The notes below the pieces were generated by a model. It had not been told where the DNA came from. It did no database searches and saw nothing but the letters and a program-made list of their open reading frames with translations. Source: Amycolatopsis sp. CA-126428 (GTDB lineage: Bacteria > Actinomycetota > Actinomycetes > Mycobacteriales > Pseudonocardiaceae). From it: 64,000 nucleotides of DNA. Of the stretch, positions 1 to 9,954 are shown piece by piece (position 1 is the first letter of the stretch; the number at the start of each line of letters is the position of its first letter). The DNA is taken from contig NZ_PPHF01000165.1 of assembly GCF_002904335.1 (NCBI RefSeq), positions 1-64,000 on the forward strand. Direction: 5' to 3'. The translations under genes were made by a program, and so were the position numbers.

Positions 1-66
1 CCGAAGCATGAAATCATCCAGCCCGCTCCACGCCCCCACGACACACCAACACCTAACAAAGCACTA

Positions 67-828
67 CTAGGGGGCCGGGCGGCGGAGGAGGTACGTGTCC
101 ATGATCCAGCCGTGGCGTTCGCGGGCTTCCGCACGGGCCGAGCGGATCCGGTCCGCGAGCGCGGGGGTGAGCGGGCCCGAGATCAGGATCTCGTCGGGCG
201 TGCCCACGTACGCGCCCCAGAAGATCTCGAACCCCACGGAAGTGAAGCGGTCGAACGTCGTGTGGGCGTCGAGGAGGACGAAGACATCGTCGACGCCCTC
301 CGGCCAGCCCGACGCGAGACGGCGGCCCGTGGTCAGCTGGACCGCGCGGCCGATCTGGTTCATCGTCGTCCGGTGGCGGGCCACCAGGGCCGAGATGCTG
401 CTGATGCCCGGCACCACTTCGTACTCGAACTCGACGTTCCCTCGCGCCAGCACCGCCTCGATCAGCGCGATCGTGCTGTCGTACAGCGACGGGTCGCCCC
501 ACACCAGGAACGCGCCCACCTCGTCCGGGGCCAGCGACGACAGGATCATCGACTCGTACACCGCCGCCCGGGCCGCGTGCCAGTCGGCCACCGCCGCCCG
601 GTAGTCGGCCGGGGTGCGGTCGCGGGGCGGGTCCTCGGCCAGGACCACCCGGTACTCCCGGGTGACGAACCGGTCGAGGATCTCCTGCCTCAGCCGCACC
701 AGGTCGGCCTTGTCCGAACCCTTGTCGAGGACGAAGAAGACGTCGACGCGGTTGAGGCGGTCGATCGCCTGCACCGTGAGGTGCTCCGGGTCGCCGGCGC
801 CGATCCCGATCGCGTAGAGCTTCCGCAT
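67..828 (-). CDS. cobF: Precorrin-6A synthase (deacetylating), CobF
   Basis: A 253-residue SAM-dependent tetrapyrrole methylase that in the aerobic cobalamin pathway methylates precorrin-5 at C-1 with loss of the acetyl group. The family signature is at the very N terminus (IGIGAGDPEHLT, about residues 7-18). The second conserved block, VWGDPSLYDST, lies in the middle, and the VVPGISSISAL segment follows it, as expected for CobF. The length is normal. The ATG start has no strong ribosome site but puts the GxGxGDP motif where it belongs. The gene is divergent from copZ across a 76-base gap that holds a CsoR-like operator. No other cobalamin gene is visible, so it is an orphan member of the pathway here. 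Confidence 0.9.
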   Translation of the reverse strand: MRKLYAIGIGAGDPEHLTVQAIDRLNRVDVFFVLDKGSDKADLVRLRQEILDRFVTREYRVVLAEDPPRDRTPADYRAAVADWHAARAAVYESMILSSLAPDEVGAFLVWGDPSLYDSTIALIEAVLARGNVEFEYEVVPGISSISALVARHRTTMNQIGRAVQLTTGRRLASGWPEGVDDVFVLLDAHTTFDRFTSVGFEIFWGAYVGTPDEILISGPLTPALADRIRSARAEARERHGWIMDTYLLRRPAP

Positions 829-861
829 GCCGCGAGTCTGACGGCCCCGATGGAGAACCCC

Positions 862-876
862 TACCCCCGATGGGTA
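862..876. promoter_or_regulatory. Candidate CsoR operator upstream of copZ-copA
   Basis: The inverted repeat TACCC-ccgat-GGGTA lies 29 bases before the copZ start. G/C-tract dyads flanked by TA are the known type of Cu(I)-CsoR operator, and csoR itself lies just downstream of copA. The dyad sits between the divergent cobF and copZ starts, so it could affect both, but the copper genes are the natural target. Confidence 0.65.
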
Positions 877-904
877 TAAAGGAGGGGAACGGAAGGAGCG
901 GGAG

Positions 905-1107
905 ATGGCCGAAGCGAGCTACACCGTCGAGGGCATGACCTGCGGGCACTGCGCCACCTCGGTCCGCGAGGAGGTCTCCGAACTCGCGGGCGTCCGCCAG
1001 GTGGACGTCGACGTCGAGAGCGGGCGCGTGACCGTGACCAGCGACACCCCGCTGACCACCGATGCGGTCGCCGCCGCCGTCACCGAGGCCGGCTACCGCC
1101 TGGTCGC

Positions 1108-1111
<4 letters not shown>
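905..1111 (+). CDS. copZ: CopZ-like copper chaperone
   Basis: A 68-residue single heavy-metal-associated domain that binds Cu(I) and hands it to the P-type ATPase encoded next. The MTCGHC metal site is at residues 11-16 (Cys13 and Cys16), and the length is standard for the family. The ribosome site GGAAGGAGCGGGAG lies immediately upstream of the ATG. The stop codon overlaps the copA start (ATGA), so the two genes are translationally coupled. The CsoR-like dyad just upstream suggests derepression by copper. Confidence 0.92.
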
Positions 1112-3203
<2,092 letters not shown>

Positions 3204-3204
<1 letters not shown>

Positions 3205-3221
3205 CACCCCGGGAGGGTATA
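3204..3221. promoter_or_regulatory. Candidate CsoR operator upstream of csoR
   Basis: The imperfect dyad ACACCCCGGGAGGGTATA directly follows the copA stop and lies about 30 bases before the csoR start. It has the same CCC/GGGTAT core as the site before copZ. This placement would allow autoregulation of csoR. Confidence 0.5.
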
Positions 3222-3252
3222 GTCGGGGGAAAGGTGCGGACAACGGGGACAG

Positions 3253-3540
3253 GTGGCGATGACGGGTTACGGCGGCGAGCGGGAAGCCTATCTGAAGCGC
3301 CTGCGCCGGATCGAGGGACAGATCCGCGGGTTGCAGCGCATGGTCGAGCAGGACAAGTACTGCATCGACATCCTGACCCAGGTCTCGGCGGCGACCAAGG
3401 CCCTGCAGTCGTTCTCGCTGGAGCTGCTGGACGAGCACCTCGCGACGTGCGTCGTCCAGGCCGCGGCGGCGGGCGGCGAGGAAGCCGACCTGAAGGTGCG
3501 GGAAGCGTCGGACGCGATCGCGCGGCTGGTGCGCTCGTAA
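3253..3540 (+). CDS. csoR: CsoR-family copper-sensing repressor
   Basis: A 95-residue all-helical DUF156/CsoR repressor that releases DNA when Cu(I) binds. The three copper ligands of the family are present in order as Cys37, His62 and Cys66 (KYCIDIL and DEHLATC), the C-H-C pattern that marks true copper sensors rather than RcnR or FrmR types. The GTG start follows a GGGGACAG purine run; ATG three codons later is an alternative. Position just after copA and the CsoR-like dyads before copZ and csoR support self- and operon-regulation. Confidence 0.93.
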   Translation: MAMTGYGGEREAYLKRLRRIEGQIRGLQRMVEQDKYCIDILTQVSAATKALQSFSLELLDEHLATCVVQAAAAGGEEADLKVREASDAIARLVRS

Positions 3541-3561
3541 CTTCCGGGGACTGCGAACGGG

Positions 3562-4269
3562 TCAGCGGACCAGCACGGCCAGGGCGAGGCCGCCGGCGTT
3601 CGTCGTGAAGTGCACGATCACCGACGCGAGCACGCCCCGGCCGAGGTGGCGCCACCAGTGCAGGAAGATCCCGGCGACGCCTGCCGCGGCCATCGCCAGT
3701 ACCTCCAGCACCACCACCGGCGTCGAGCCGAACACGGCGTGCACGGCGGCGTTGCGGCCGATGGCCAGCGCCGGCAGCGCGTGCCACAGCCCGAACAGCG
3801 CGGCCGAGCACAGGATCGGCGGCCAGCGCCACCGCTCGTCCGTCGCGCCGAACAGGCCGGGCAGCACGCCGCGGAAGGCGACCTCTTCGATGAGGACCGT
3901 CCCGAACAGGATCCGGCCGCAGGTCAGCCACAGCAGTTGCCCGAGGTCGGGGTCGCCGACGCGGCCGTCGTGGTAGACCGTGCGCAGCGACGGCACGGCC
4001 AGCGCGATCCCGAACACGACCGCCACCGAGGCCGCTCCGGCCAGGCCGGCCAGTGCGGGACGCCGGAAGTTGCCCAGCCCCAGGTCGGTCCACGAGCACC
4101 CGGCGGCCCGGCCCAGCGCGACCAGCACGAACGCGGCCACCAGCCCGCACACGGGGTACGCCCAGCCGGGCAGCACGCGATTGGCCAGGGTGGTCGACGC
4201 GGCGAGGATGACGACCGCGGCGACCAGCGCGAACACCCGCCGCGGCGGGAAGGGCACGGCTTCGCTCAA
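3562..4269 (-). CDS. CPBP-family intramembrane glutamic protease
   Basis: A 235-residue polytopic membrane protein of the CAAX-prenyl-protease/bacteriocin-processing (CPBP) family. The catalytic EEVAFRG box is in the middle of the protein, a second motif LFGLWHAL follows, and a third, VIVHFTTN, is near the C terminus. About seven hydrophobic segments are present. The substrate cannot be read from sequence. The chosen TTG start has GGAG seven bases upstream. The start lies inside the first copy of an 89-base tandem duplication, so the promoter region may have been rearranged. It is convergent with csoR. Confidence 0.85.
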   Translation of the reverse strand: MSEAVPFPPRRVFALVAAVVILAASTTLANRVLPGWAYPVCGLVAAFVLVALGRAAGCSWTDLGLGNFRRPALAGLAGAASVAVVFGIALAVPSLRTVYHDGRVGDPDLGQLLWLTCGRILFGTVLIEEVAFRGVLPGLFGATDERWRWPPILCSAALFGLWHALPALAIGRNAAVHAVFGSTPVVVLEVLAMAAAGVAGIFLHWWRHLGRGVLASVIVHFTTNAGGLALAVLVR

Positions 4270-4438
4270 GGGCCGGCTCCGGTGCGCCCGGCCCGGCCAC
4301 CGCGCGCCACGACCGGCACCTCGGCCGGGGACCTGGATCCGTCGTTCATTTCGCTCCAGGGCCGGCTCCGGTGCGCTGGGCCCGGCGAGCGGACGTCACG
4401 ACCGGCACCTCGTGCGGGGACCTGGATCCGTCGTTCAT
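4261..4438. repeat. Tandem duplication of an 89-base unit
   Basis: Bases 4261-4349 and 4350-4438 are two same-length copies that match closely by eye. Both begin TTCGCTC, continue AGGGCCGGCTCCGGTGCG, and end CCTGGATCCGTCGTTCAT. Differences are clustered in the middle. The left copy contains the first codons and ribosome site of the CPBP protease gene; the right copy carries a second, non-functional version. Confidence 0.85.
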
Positions 4439-4477
4439 GAGGCCGTGACCTGCTGCGATGCCGTGGCGCGGCCGACG

Positions 4478-5413
4478 TCAACCGACCGCGTCGGTCAGGT
4501 CTTCCGCGGGTGACCGCCGCTGGATCGGCACTCTTTTCGACATCGGCAAGGTGGCTTCGGGGTCGAACGCGGCCGGCCGGTCGTCGAGGGCGATCGCCGC
4601 GTCCGTCAGGAGGCTGCGGCAGCCGGTCAGGCTCGCCTTCAGCTTGTCGCGGACCTCGGCCAGCGCCGTCACCTCACCTTGCGCCGCCGCTACCAGCGTT
4701 TCTCCCTGCCGGGTGGCGTCGGCGACCAGCTGCCCGGCCTTCTCCCGAGCCGAGGCCAGCTCGCTTTCGGCCGTCGTGACCAGGGCTTCGCCGCGCTGCT
4801 TCGCTTCGGTCACCAGCTGGTCGGCCTTCGCCCGGGCGGCCGCTTCCCGCTCGGCCAGCTCGCGCATCGCGCTGGCCCGGCGGACCGTCATGGCGCGGGT
4901 GTGATCCTCTTCCAGCTGGGCCCGGCGGTGCGCCGCCGCCTCGTCGAGCTCACGGCGGCGCTGCTCGGCCGCCCGCATGAACTCCTCGTGCTCGGCGCGC
5001 TGCCGCTCGCGCTCGGCTTCCGCCTCGGCGACCAGCCGGCGTTCTTTCTCGGTGAGCCGGACGGCCTCCGCCTCGGCTTCGCGCCGGATCCGCTCCGCCG
5101 TTTCCCTTGCGTGCGCGGTGATTTCCGCCGCTTCCTCGCGGGTCAGCTCGATCATCCGGCGCGAGCGCTCCTGCAGGGCGTCCGCGGGGATCGGGGTCAT
5201 GCTGATCCGGTCGATCTTCACGTGCAGCTCACGGTTCTCCTCGGCGAGGACCGCCTCGCGCTGCCGCGCGGCGTCGCCTTCGGCGGTGAGTCTGCGGATC
5301 TCGGCCTCGGCCCAAGCGACGTATTCCGTGACCTGCGCGCGGTGAAAACCGCGCCACGCCAGGTCGAATCCAGGCAACGCGAGCGCCACGTCCTCGCCAC
5401 CGCCGGGGGCCAT
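4478..5413 (-). CDS. DivIVA-like coiled-coil protein
   Basis: A 311-residue protein. The N-terminal 35 residues (FDLAWRGFHRAQVTEYV) resemble the membrane-binding DivIVA/GpsB head, which carries an F..RGF...QV pattern. A very long Glu/Arg/Ala-rich coiled coil follows, from about residue 35 to 260, and the C-terminal tail is short. Such proteins scaffold polar growth or septum-linked complexes in actinomycetes. It is much less like canonical Wag31 than a paralogue would be, so the target is unknown. The start has a strong GGAGG six bases before the ATG. It stands alone between unrelated genes. Confidence 0.7.
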   Translation of the reverse strand: MAPGGGEDVALALPGFDLAWRGFHRAQVTEYVAWAEAEIRRLTAEGDAARQREAVLAEENRELHVKIDRISMTPIPADALQERSRRMIELTREEAAEITAHARETAERIRREAEAEAVRLTEKERRLVAEAEAERERQRAEHEEFMRAAEQRRRELDEAAAHRRAQLEEDHTRAMTVRRASAMRELAEREAAARAKADQLVTEAKQRGEALVTTAESELASAREKAGQLVADATRQGETLVAAAQGEVTALAEVRDKLKASLTGCRSLLTDAAIALDDRPAAFDPEATLPMSKRVPIQRRSPAEDLTDAVG

Positions 5414-5533
5414 GCCTCACCTCCGAATTGGATGGTTTCTCCTCGGTCGCGCGTTTTCCTTGCGATACCGGGGCTTTCCGTGTGCTCCCCAGTGTGCCGC
5501 AAACCCGCCTCCGCGCGCTGCCCGGGCGGGCGA

Positions 5534-6259
5534 TCATTCGTCGAGCGGTTCCCCGAGGCCGGTGGACGTACTCCGGACGCCGGGCAGCTCGGCCAGTTCG
5601 ACGGCGAGATCGTAGAGGTCACCGCGGCCGTCCAGGCGCAGCGTCACGACCGCGATCCGTTGCCCCTCCTCGGAAAGGGACTCGTGGTCGACCTCGACGT
5701 GGTGCACCGCCCACCCGCGCCCGGTGCACACGGCCAGCGCCGCGCGCAGCACGCCGTGGCCGTCGAGGTAGCTCAGCCGGACCACCGGTGGTTCCCGGCG
5801 GTGCCGCGCGACGAACCGCTGCAGCGGCGGGAAGCCGCGCGTCACGACGAAATGCCCGACCGTCGCGCCGGCGGCGAGCACCGGCAGCCCGGCACCGCAC
5901 GCGGTGCCGACCGCGGCGGTCACCCAGATCGTCGCCGCCGTGGTCAGCCCGCGGACCGCGTCACGGCGGACGAAGATGAGCCCGCCGCCGATGAAGCCGA
6001 TGCCGGAGACGATCTGCGCGGCGATCCGCGACGGGTCGAGCGAGACGTGGTCGAAGCCGAGCAGGTCGGCGAAGCCGTACTTCGAGACCAGCATGAACAC
6101 GGCCGAGCCGACGCCGACCAGGCTGTGCGTCCGCAGGCCGGCGGCCTTCATGCCGGCCTCGCGTTCGAGTCCGATGGCGACGCTCAGCACGAGCGCGAGC
6201 AGGACCGGCGGCAGCAGGCTCCACTGCGCCGGCGTGGACCACAGGGTGGGCAAGACCAC
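5534..6259 (-). CDS. MgtC/SapB-family membrane protein
   Basis: About 240 residues. The N-terminal half has four or five membrane segments with the family signature IGLEREAGMKAAGLRTHSLV, a conserved GIGFIGGG glycine run and an acidic residue pair. The C-terminal domain is soluble and ACT-like. MgtC proteins modulate ATP synthase and magnesium homeostasis in pathogens; in soil actinomycetes the role is not defined. The start is uncertain: the GTG at 6259 is only two bases from GGGAGG, so the in-frame TTG at 6253 may be used instead. Confidence 0.85.
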   Translation of the reverse strand: MVLPTLWSTPAQWSLLPPVLLALVLSVAIGLEREAGMKAAGLRTHSLVGVGSAVFMLVSKYGFADLLGFDHVSLDPSRIAAQIVSGIGFIGGGLIFVRRDAVRGLTTAATIWVTAAVGTACGAGLPVLAAGATVGHFVVTRGFPPLQRFVARHRREPPVVRLSYLDGHGVLRAALAVCTGRGWAVHHVEVDHESLSEEGQRIAVVTLRLDGRGDLYDLAVELAELPGVRSTSTGLGEPLDE

Positions 6260-6363
6260 GACCTCCCGGGATCTTCCGGTGGCGGCAGGCGGGGAGAACC
6301 GCCGGGGCCGTCACCTGGGCATACTGGGGTGGACGCACCGATCGTGCCAGGTGAGGGGGACCC

Positions 6364-7020
6364 GTGACAGTTCCGGACTTCGTGGCCTACCGGGCCGTGC
6401 GGCAGGGCGTCCGCGCCCTGCTCGCCCGACGGCCCGAGGAGCACCTCGCCCCGGTCCCGGCGTGTCCGGAGTGGACGGTCACCGACCTCCTCGGCCACCT
6501 CGTCGCCATCGCCGGCCGGGTGCTGGAGCGCCACGGCGGCACCCCGCCGGAGCTGCCCGGCGCGGCGGGGGTGCCGGAGCTGCTCGACCACTGGGACGCC
6601 CTCGGCGAGCAGCTCGACCCGCGGCTCGAAGAGGCGGGCGGCCGCGAGGGCGACGTCATGGTGATGGACGCCTACACCCACGAGCTGGACTTGTGCGCGG
6701 CGCTCGGCGTCGCCCCGCCGGAGGAGCACGCGGCCTGGGCGCGGAGCATCGAGGTGCTGGTCAGCGGGCTGTCGGGCTCGATCGAGAGACGCGGGTTGCC
6801 GCCATTGCACCTGCGCACGACGGACGGCGCGGAGTGGACGGCGGGCCCGGGCCGGCCGTCGGCGTCGGTGACGGCGCCGCGGCACGAGCTGTACCGCGCC
6901 CTAGCCGGCCGCCGATCGCCGGGCCAGCTCACGACGTTGGAGTGGAGTGGGGAGCCGGAGCGCTGGCTGCCCGCGTTCACGTGGGGACCGTTCAGCCCGC
7001 CGGAGCTCCCTGGCGTGTGA
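6364..7020 (+). CDS. Mycothiol-type (maleylpyruvate isomerase/DinB fold) enzyme
   Basis: A 218-residue member of the actinobacterial maleylpyruvate-isomerase family, a DinB-like helical bundle with a metal site. Visible family features are the opening CPEWTVTDLLGHL block with the first His, the THELDLCAALG block with the second, and a smaller C-terminal domain ending in a WTAGPG... strand region. Members use mycothiol as thiol cofactor or transfer it; the substrate is unknown. It has a GTG start with a GAGGGGGAC ribosome site. It is one of three relatives in this window, with those at about 21.4 kb and 36.9 kb. Confidence 0.75.
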   Translation: MTVPDFVAYRAVRQGVRALLARRPEEHLAPVPACPEWTVTDLLGHLVAIAGRVLERHGGTPPELPGAAGVPELLDHWDALGEQLDPRLEEAGGREGDVMVMDAYTHELDLCAALGVAPPEEHAAWARSIEVLVSGLSGSIERRGLPPLHLRTTDGAEWTAGPGRPSASVTAPRHELYRALAGRRSPGQLTTLEWSGEPERWLPAFTWGPFSPPELPGV

Positions 7021-7035
7021 CGGCGCTCGAACCCC

Positions 7036-8367
7036 TCAGCCGCCGCCGGGCGGGGTCACCGTGAGGAACGCCGCCAGGGCCAAGACCACCGCGCCGAGCA
7101 CGACCTCCGCCGCCACCGTCTGGCGTAGGCGGCGCAACTGCGCCGTCGCCGTCTTCGTGGTTCCCTCGTCCCGCTTCGTCATTCCCTCGCGCACGGCGCG
7201 GCGGGAGCGGCTCGCCACCGCCAGCAGCACCGCGAGACCGGCGATCTTCAGCAGCACCAGCAGGCCGAAGGTGGTCGTCCAGAGCGTCGTCAGCGACGGC
7301 ATGATGCGCAGCGCCAGCACGACTCCGCTGAGGGCGATCGCCGTCACCGCTCCGGCCGCCAGGCGGGAAAAGCGGGCCGCCGCCGGGGCAGGGTCCTCTT
7401 CCGGGGCCGGGCGGTGCAGGCACAGGGCCAGCTGAACCAGGCCGCCCACCCAGATGGCGACCGCGCCGAAGTGCACCAGGTCCGCCGATACCGACACGAA
7501 CATGATCGGGTCGGCGACCGGGTGGCCGGTGGCCGAAAACGTCAGCAGCACCAGGAAGCCGGTCACCATGGCCAGGTTTTCGTACCGGGCGCGCAGCCGT
7601 TCCGGCAGGTCCGGCCGCAGCAGTCTCGGCAACAGCAGCGCCAGCACCGCCACCGCGGCCAGCCGGAGCAGCAGCAGCTTCCCGTACGCGACACGCAGCG
7701 TGTCCGCCAGCAGTCCCGTGTCGAACACCGCTTCGAGGTTCCGGCCCGTCGCGTACGGCCCTTGCAGCACGAACGCCGCCACGGCGGTCGCCGCGACCAG
7801 GCCGGCGCCCCAGTTCAGCAGGCGGCGGGCGCGGGGGTCGGTGCGGGCGGCCGGGCGGCACAGCACCACGAACGCCAGCCCGCCCAGAAGCACGACGCCG
7901 AGGTAGGCCAGCCAGCGCGCCGCCGTCGACACCACGTCCACCGCCGTGTCGGTGCCCGTCGACGCCGATACCGCGCCGGCCGACGTCACCAGCGGCCCGG
8001 TGCCCACCACGAACGCGAAGGTGCCGCGCACCGGATGCGAGTCGGCCGAGACGAACGCGTATTCGACCAGGTAGCTGCCGTCCGGCACCCCCGGCTTGAG
8101 CCGCACCGCGAGTTGCTCGGCGGCTTCGCCGGGCTGGAACACCGGCCCGGCGTCGACCTGCTTGCCGGCGAGGTCGACGACCTTGATCGACCCCGGCTGG
8201 ATCCCGATGTTCTCCGACAGGGTGACCGACACCAGGGGCGGCGCCGCGCTCAGGCGGGCGCCGTCCCCCGGGGCCGACGAGACGATCTCGACGTGGGCCG
8301 AAGCCGGCACGGCGCCGAGCACCAGCCAGCCCAGGAGGAAGGCCAGCAGGGCCAGCGCGCGCTTCAC
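7036..8367 (-). CDS. CopC-CopD fusion, copper resistance protein
   Basis: A 443-residue protein. A signal peptide ends ...PASAHVEI, so mature His1 of the CopC domain is exposed. The CopC beta-barrel spans about residues 30-125 and keeps the second copper ligand cluster in SADSHPVRG. A CopD part with about eight membrane helices follows. The known role is periplasmic copper binding coupled to import or handling across the membrane. The GTG start overlaps the stop of the upstream gene (GTGA), which is why I reject a longer reading into that gene. The copZ-copA-csoR unit is 4 kb away. Confidence 0.88.
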   Translation of the reverse strand: MKRALALLAFLLGWLVLGAVPASAHVEIVSSAPGDGARLSAAPPLVSVTLSENIGIQPGSIKVVDLAGKQVDAGPVFQPGEAAEQLAVRLKPGVPDGSYLVEYAFVSADSHPVRGTFAFVVGTGPLVTSAGAVSASTGTDTAVDVVSTAARWLAYLGVVLLGGLAFVVLCRPAARTDPRARRLLNWGAGLVAATAVAAFVLQGPYATGRNLEAVFDTGLLADTLRVAYGKLLLLRLAAVAVLALLLPRLLRPDLPERLRARYENLAMVTGFLVLLTFSATGHPVADPIMFVSVSADLVHFGAVAIWVGGLVQLALCLHRPAPEEDPAPAAARFSRLAAGAVTAIALSGVVLALRIMPSLTTLWTTTFGLLVLLKIAGLAVLLAVASRSRRAVREGMTKRDEGTTKTATAQLRRLRQTVAAEVVLGAVVLALAAFLTVTPPGGG

Positions 8368-8936
8368 GACGTGGCGAGGGCGGCCTTCGGCAGCCCGCAG
8401 ACGCAGCCGGTCAGCTCGTGTTCGGCGGCCGAGGCCCGCCGGTGCAGGATCACCGCGACGATCATCGGGATGGTGACGATCGTGTTGTAGAACAGGTGCA
8501 GCTCCACCCGGGGCACGAGCAGCTGGATGATGCTGGTGGGCACCTTCTGCCCGGCCAGCCGCCAGCCCGACTGCGCCTGGATGAACAGCAGCAGGTGCTC
8601 GATGTGGTGCCAGAACTGGATGGCCAGCGCCAGGTTCCACCACTGCCGCGACCGGCCGGCGAACCCGTGCCGCAGGACCCACAGGAACACCAGCATCACC
8701 AGCGCGTAGCCGTAGTGCAGCCATTCCTGCGAGATGAGCCACGGGAACGGCATCCCGAGCACCCCGCGCGCCCGGGCCACCGGCCAGCCGAGCGCGTAGA
8801 TCTGCACGGCCTGCACGATGTGCTCCGCCCAGTGGGCGATCACCACCGCCATGAACACCGCGAGTGCCCGGTGGTGGTGGCGGCTGTTGAGCCCGGCCAG
8901 GAATCCGCCGGGCCGGGTGTTTTCGAAAGTCGTCAT
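8364..8936 (-). CDS. His-rich polytopic membrane protein, unknown
   Basis: A 190-residue integral membrane protein with four to five hydrophobic segments. I do not recognise the family. Conspicuous His/Glu pairs sit next to membrane segments: RHHHRA near residue 20, HWAEH near 35, and FWHHIEHLL near 110. These look suitable for metal or heme ligation. It is translationally coupled to the downstream copC-copD fusion through a GTGA overlap, so a role in copper or heme handling is a reasonable inference. It has an ATG start with a weak upstream ribosome site. Confidence 0.55.
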   Translation of the reverse strand: MTTFENTRPGGFLAGLNSRHHHRALAVFMAVVIAHWAEHIVQAVQIYALGWPVARARGVLGMPFPWLISQEWLHYGYALVMLVFLWVLRHGFAGRSRQWWNLALAIQFWHHIEHLLLFIQAQSGWRLAGQKVPTSIIQLLVPRVELHLFYNTIVTIPMIVAVILHRRASAAEHELTGCVCGLPKAALATS

Positions 8937-9028
8937 GCCGAACCCCAGGGTTGTCGTGATCAGCGTGGCGCCTCGACGATAACTGCGTCGCGCACCGCGG
9001 CATTACTCCGAATTGCCCCTTCCGGCGA

Positions 9029-9718
9029 TCAGAAGAAGGAAATCCCCTCGGCCGGCTCCGGCTTCGGCGGGATCCGGAACAGCCGGGTGAACAGCTCCAG
9101 GTGCTCGAACTCGCCTTCGATCCGCAGCCGCCCGGACGCCATCGCCTCGGCCGCCGTCACCTTGCCGTTGATCAGGTCGATCAGTTCCGGTCCCTGCGGC
9201 TGGATCACCAGGTCGGCGGCCGGGTGGTCGCCGGCGCCGACCTTCAGCGCGCCGTCGTCGACCATCGCGTGGATGACCAGCGAGTCGCTGTGGCGCAGCA
9301 CGTACGTCAAGCTGACGCCCTGCGCGGCTTCCTCCTGGAACGTCGTGTACATCGCGAGGATCGCGGCATCGGTGGTGAAGACCGCGCCCGCCTCCGGGTA
9401 CCCGAGCGAGCGCGCGCCCCACAGCGCGAGGTCCAGCAGGATGTGGTCGAGCTCGCTGCCGTACTCGGTCAGCTCGTAGACCAGGCCCGCGTCGAGCTGC
9501 GGCAGCACCCGGCGGCGGACGACGCCCGCCTTCTCGAGCTCGTTGAGGCGGGAAGACAGGATGCTCGCCGGGATGCGGGGCAGCCCCCGCAGCAGGTCCC
9601 GGTACCCTTTGGGGCCGAGGACCAGGTCCCGGATGACGAGCAGCGACCATCGTTCCCCGACGATCTCGAGGGCGCGCGCGAGGCCGCAGAACTGTCCGTA
9701 GGTGCGAGTGGTCGTCAT
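9029..9718 (-). CDS. HxlR-type regulator fused to SCP2-like sensor domain
   Basis: A 229-residue protein. The winged-helix HxlR domain (about residues 1-110) has the conserved near-N-terminal Cys11 and the helix-turn-helix block GERWSLLVIRDLVLG. The C-terminal domain (about 120-225) resembles an SCP2 sterol-carrier fold, with strands ADLVIQ and SGRLRIEGE. The combination suggests a hydrophobic-ligand-responsive repressor. ATG start with GAGG upstream. A close paralogue with the same architecture lies at 23915-24610. The gene is divergent from the YcaO gene, with 236 bases between them for shared control. Confidence 0.82.
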   Translation of the reverse strand: MTTTRTYGQFCGLARALEIVGERWSLLVIRDLVLGPKGYRDLLRGLPRIPASILSSRLNELEKAGVVRRRVLPQLDAGLVYELTEYGSELDHILLDLALWGARSLGYPEAGAVFTTDAAILAMYTTFQEEAAQGVSLTYVLRHSDSLVIHAMVDDGALKVGAGDHPAADLVIQPQGPELIDLINGKVTAAEAMASGRLRIEGEFEHLELFTRLFRIPPKPEPAEGISFF

Positions 9719-9954
9719 ACCCGATCCTCACTTGTTTAGGTCGAACGTGGCGCTGGGCACTCTGCCCTTGCGAACCAGAGTGACGAACCACCGGTGACGC
9801 CGACCAGTGTGCTAAACCCCGCTCGAGGGTGTCTTCTCCACGAATGCGCGTGAATTTCGCATGTCCGGATCGGTGCGCGAAGCACTGGCCGCAGGTCGGC
9901 GCCACGGAGAAGAATCCGGGTTCTCCGATCGCGCGCACCGAACGAGGAGTGCTG

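Noticed and set aside
829..904. Cobalamin riboswitch upstream of cobF
   Set aside because: The gap is only 76 bases and contains no B12-box-like sequence; it is too short for the element.
8368..9003. Extension of the copC-copD fusion over the His-rich membrane gene
   Set aside because: The GTG at 8367 starts a clear signal peptide and overlaps the upstream stop, so the extension is only a frame left open by base composition.
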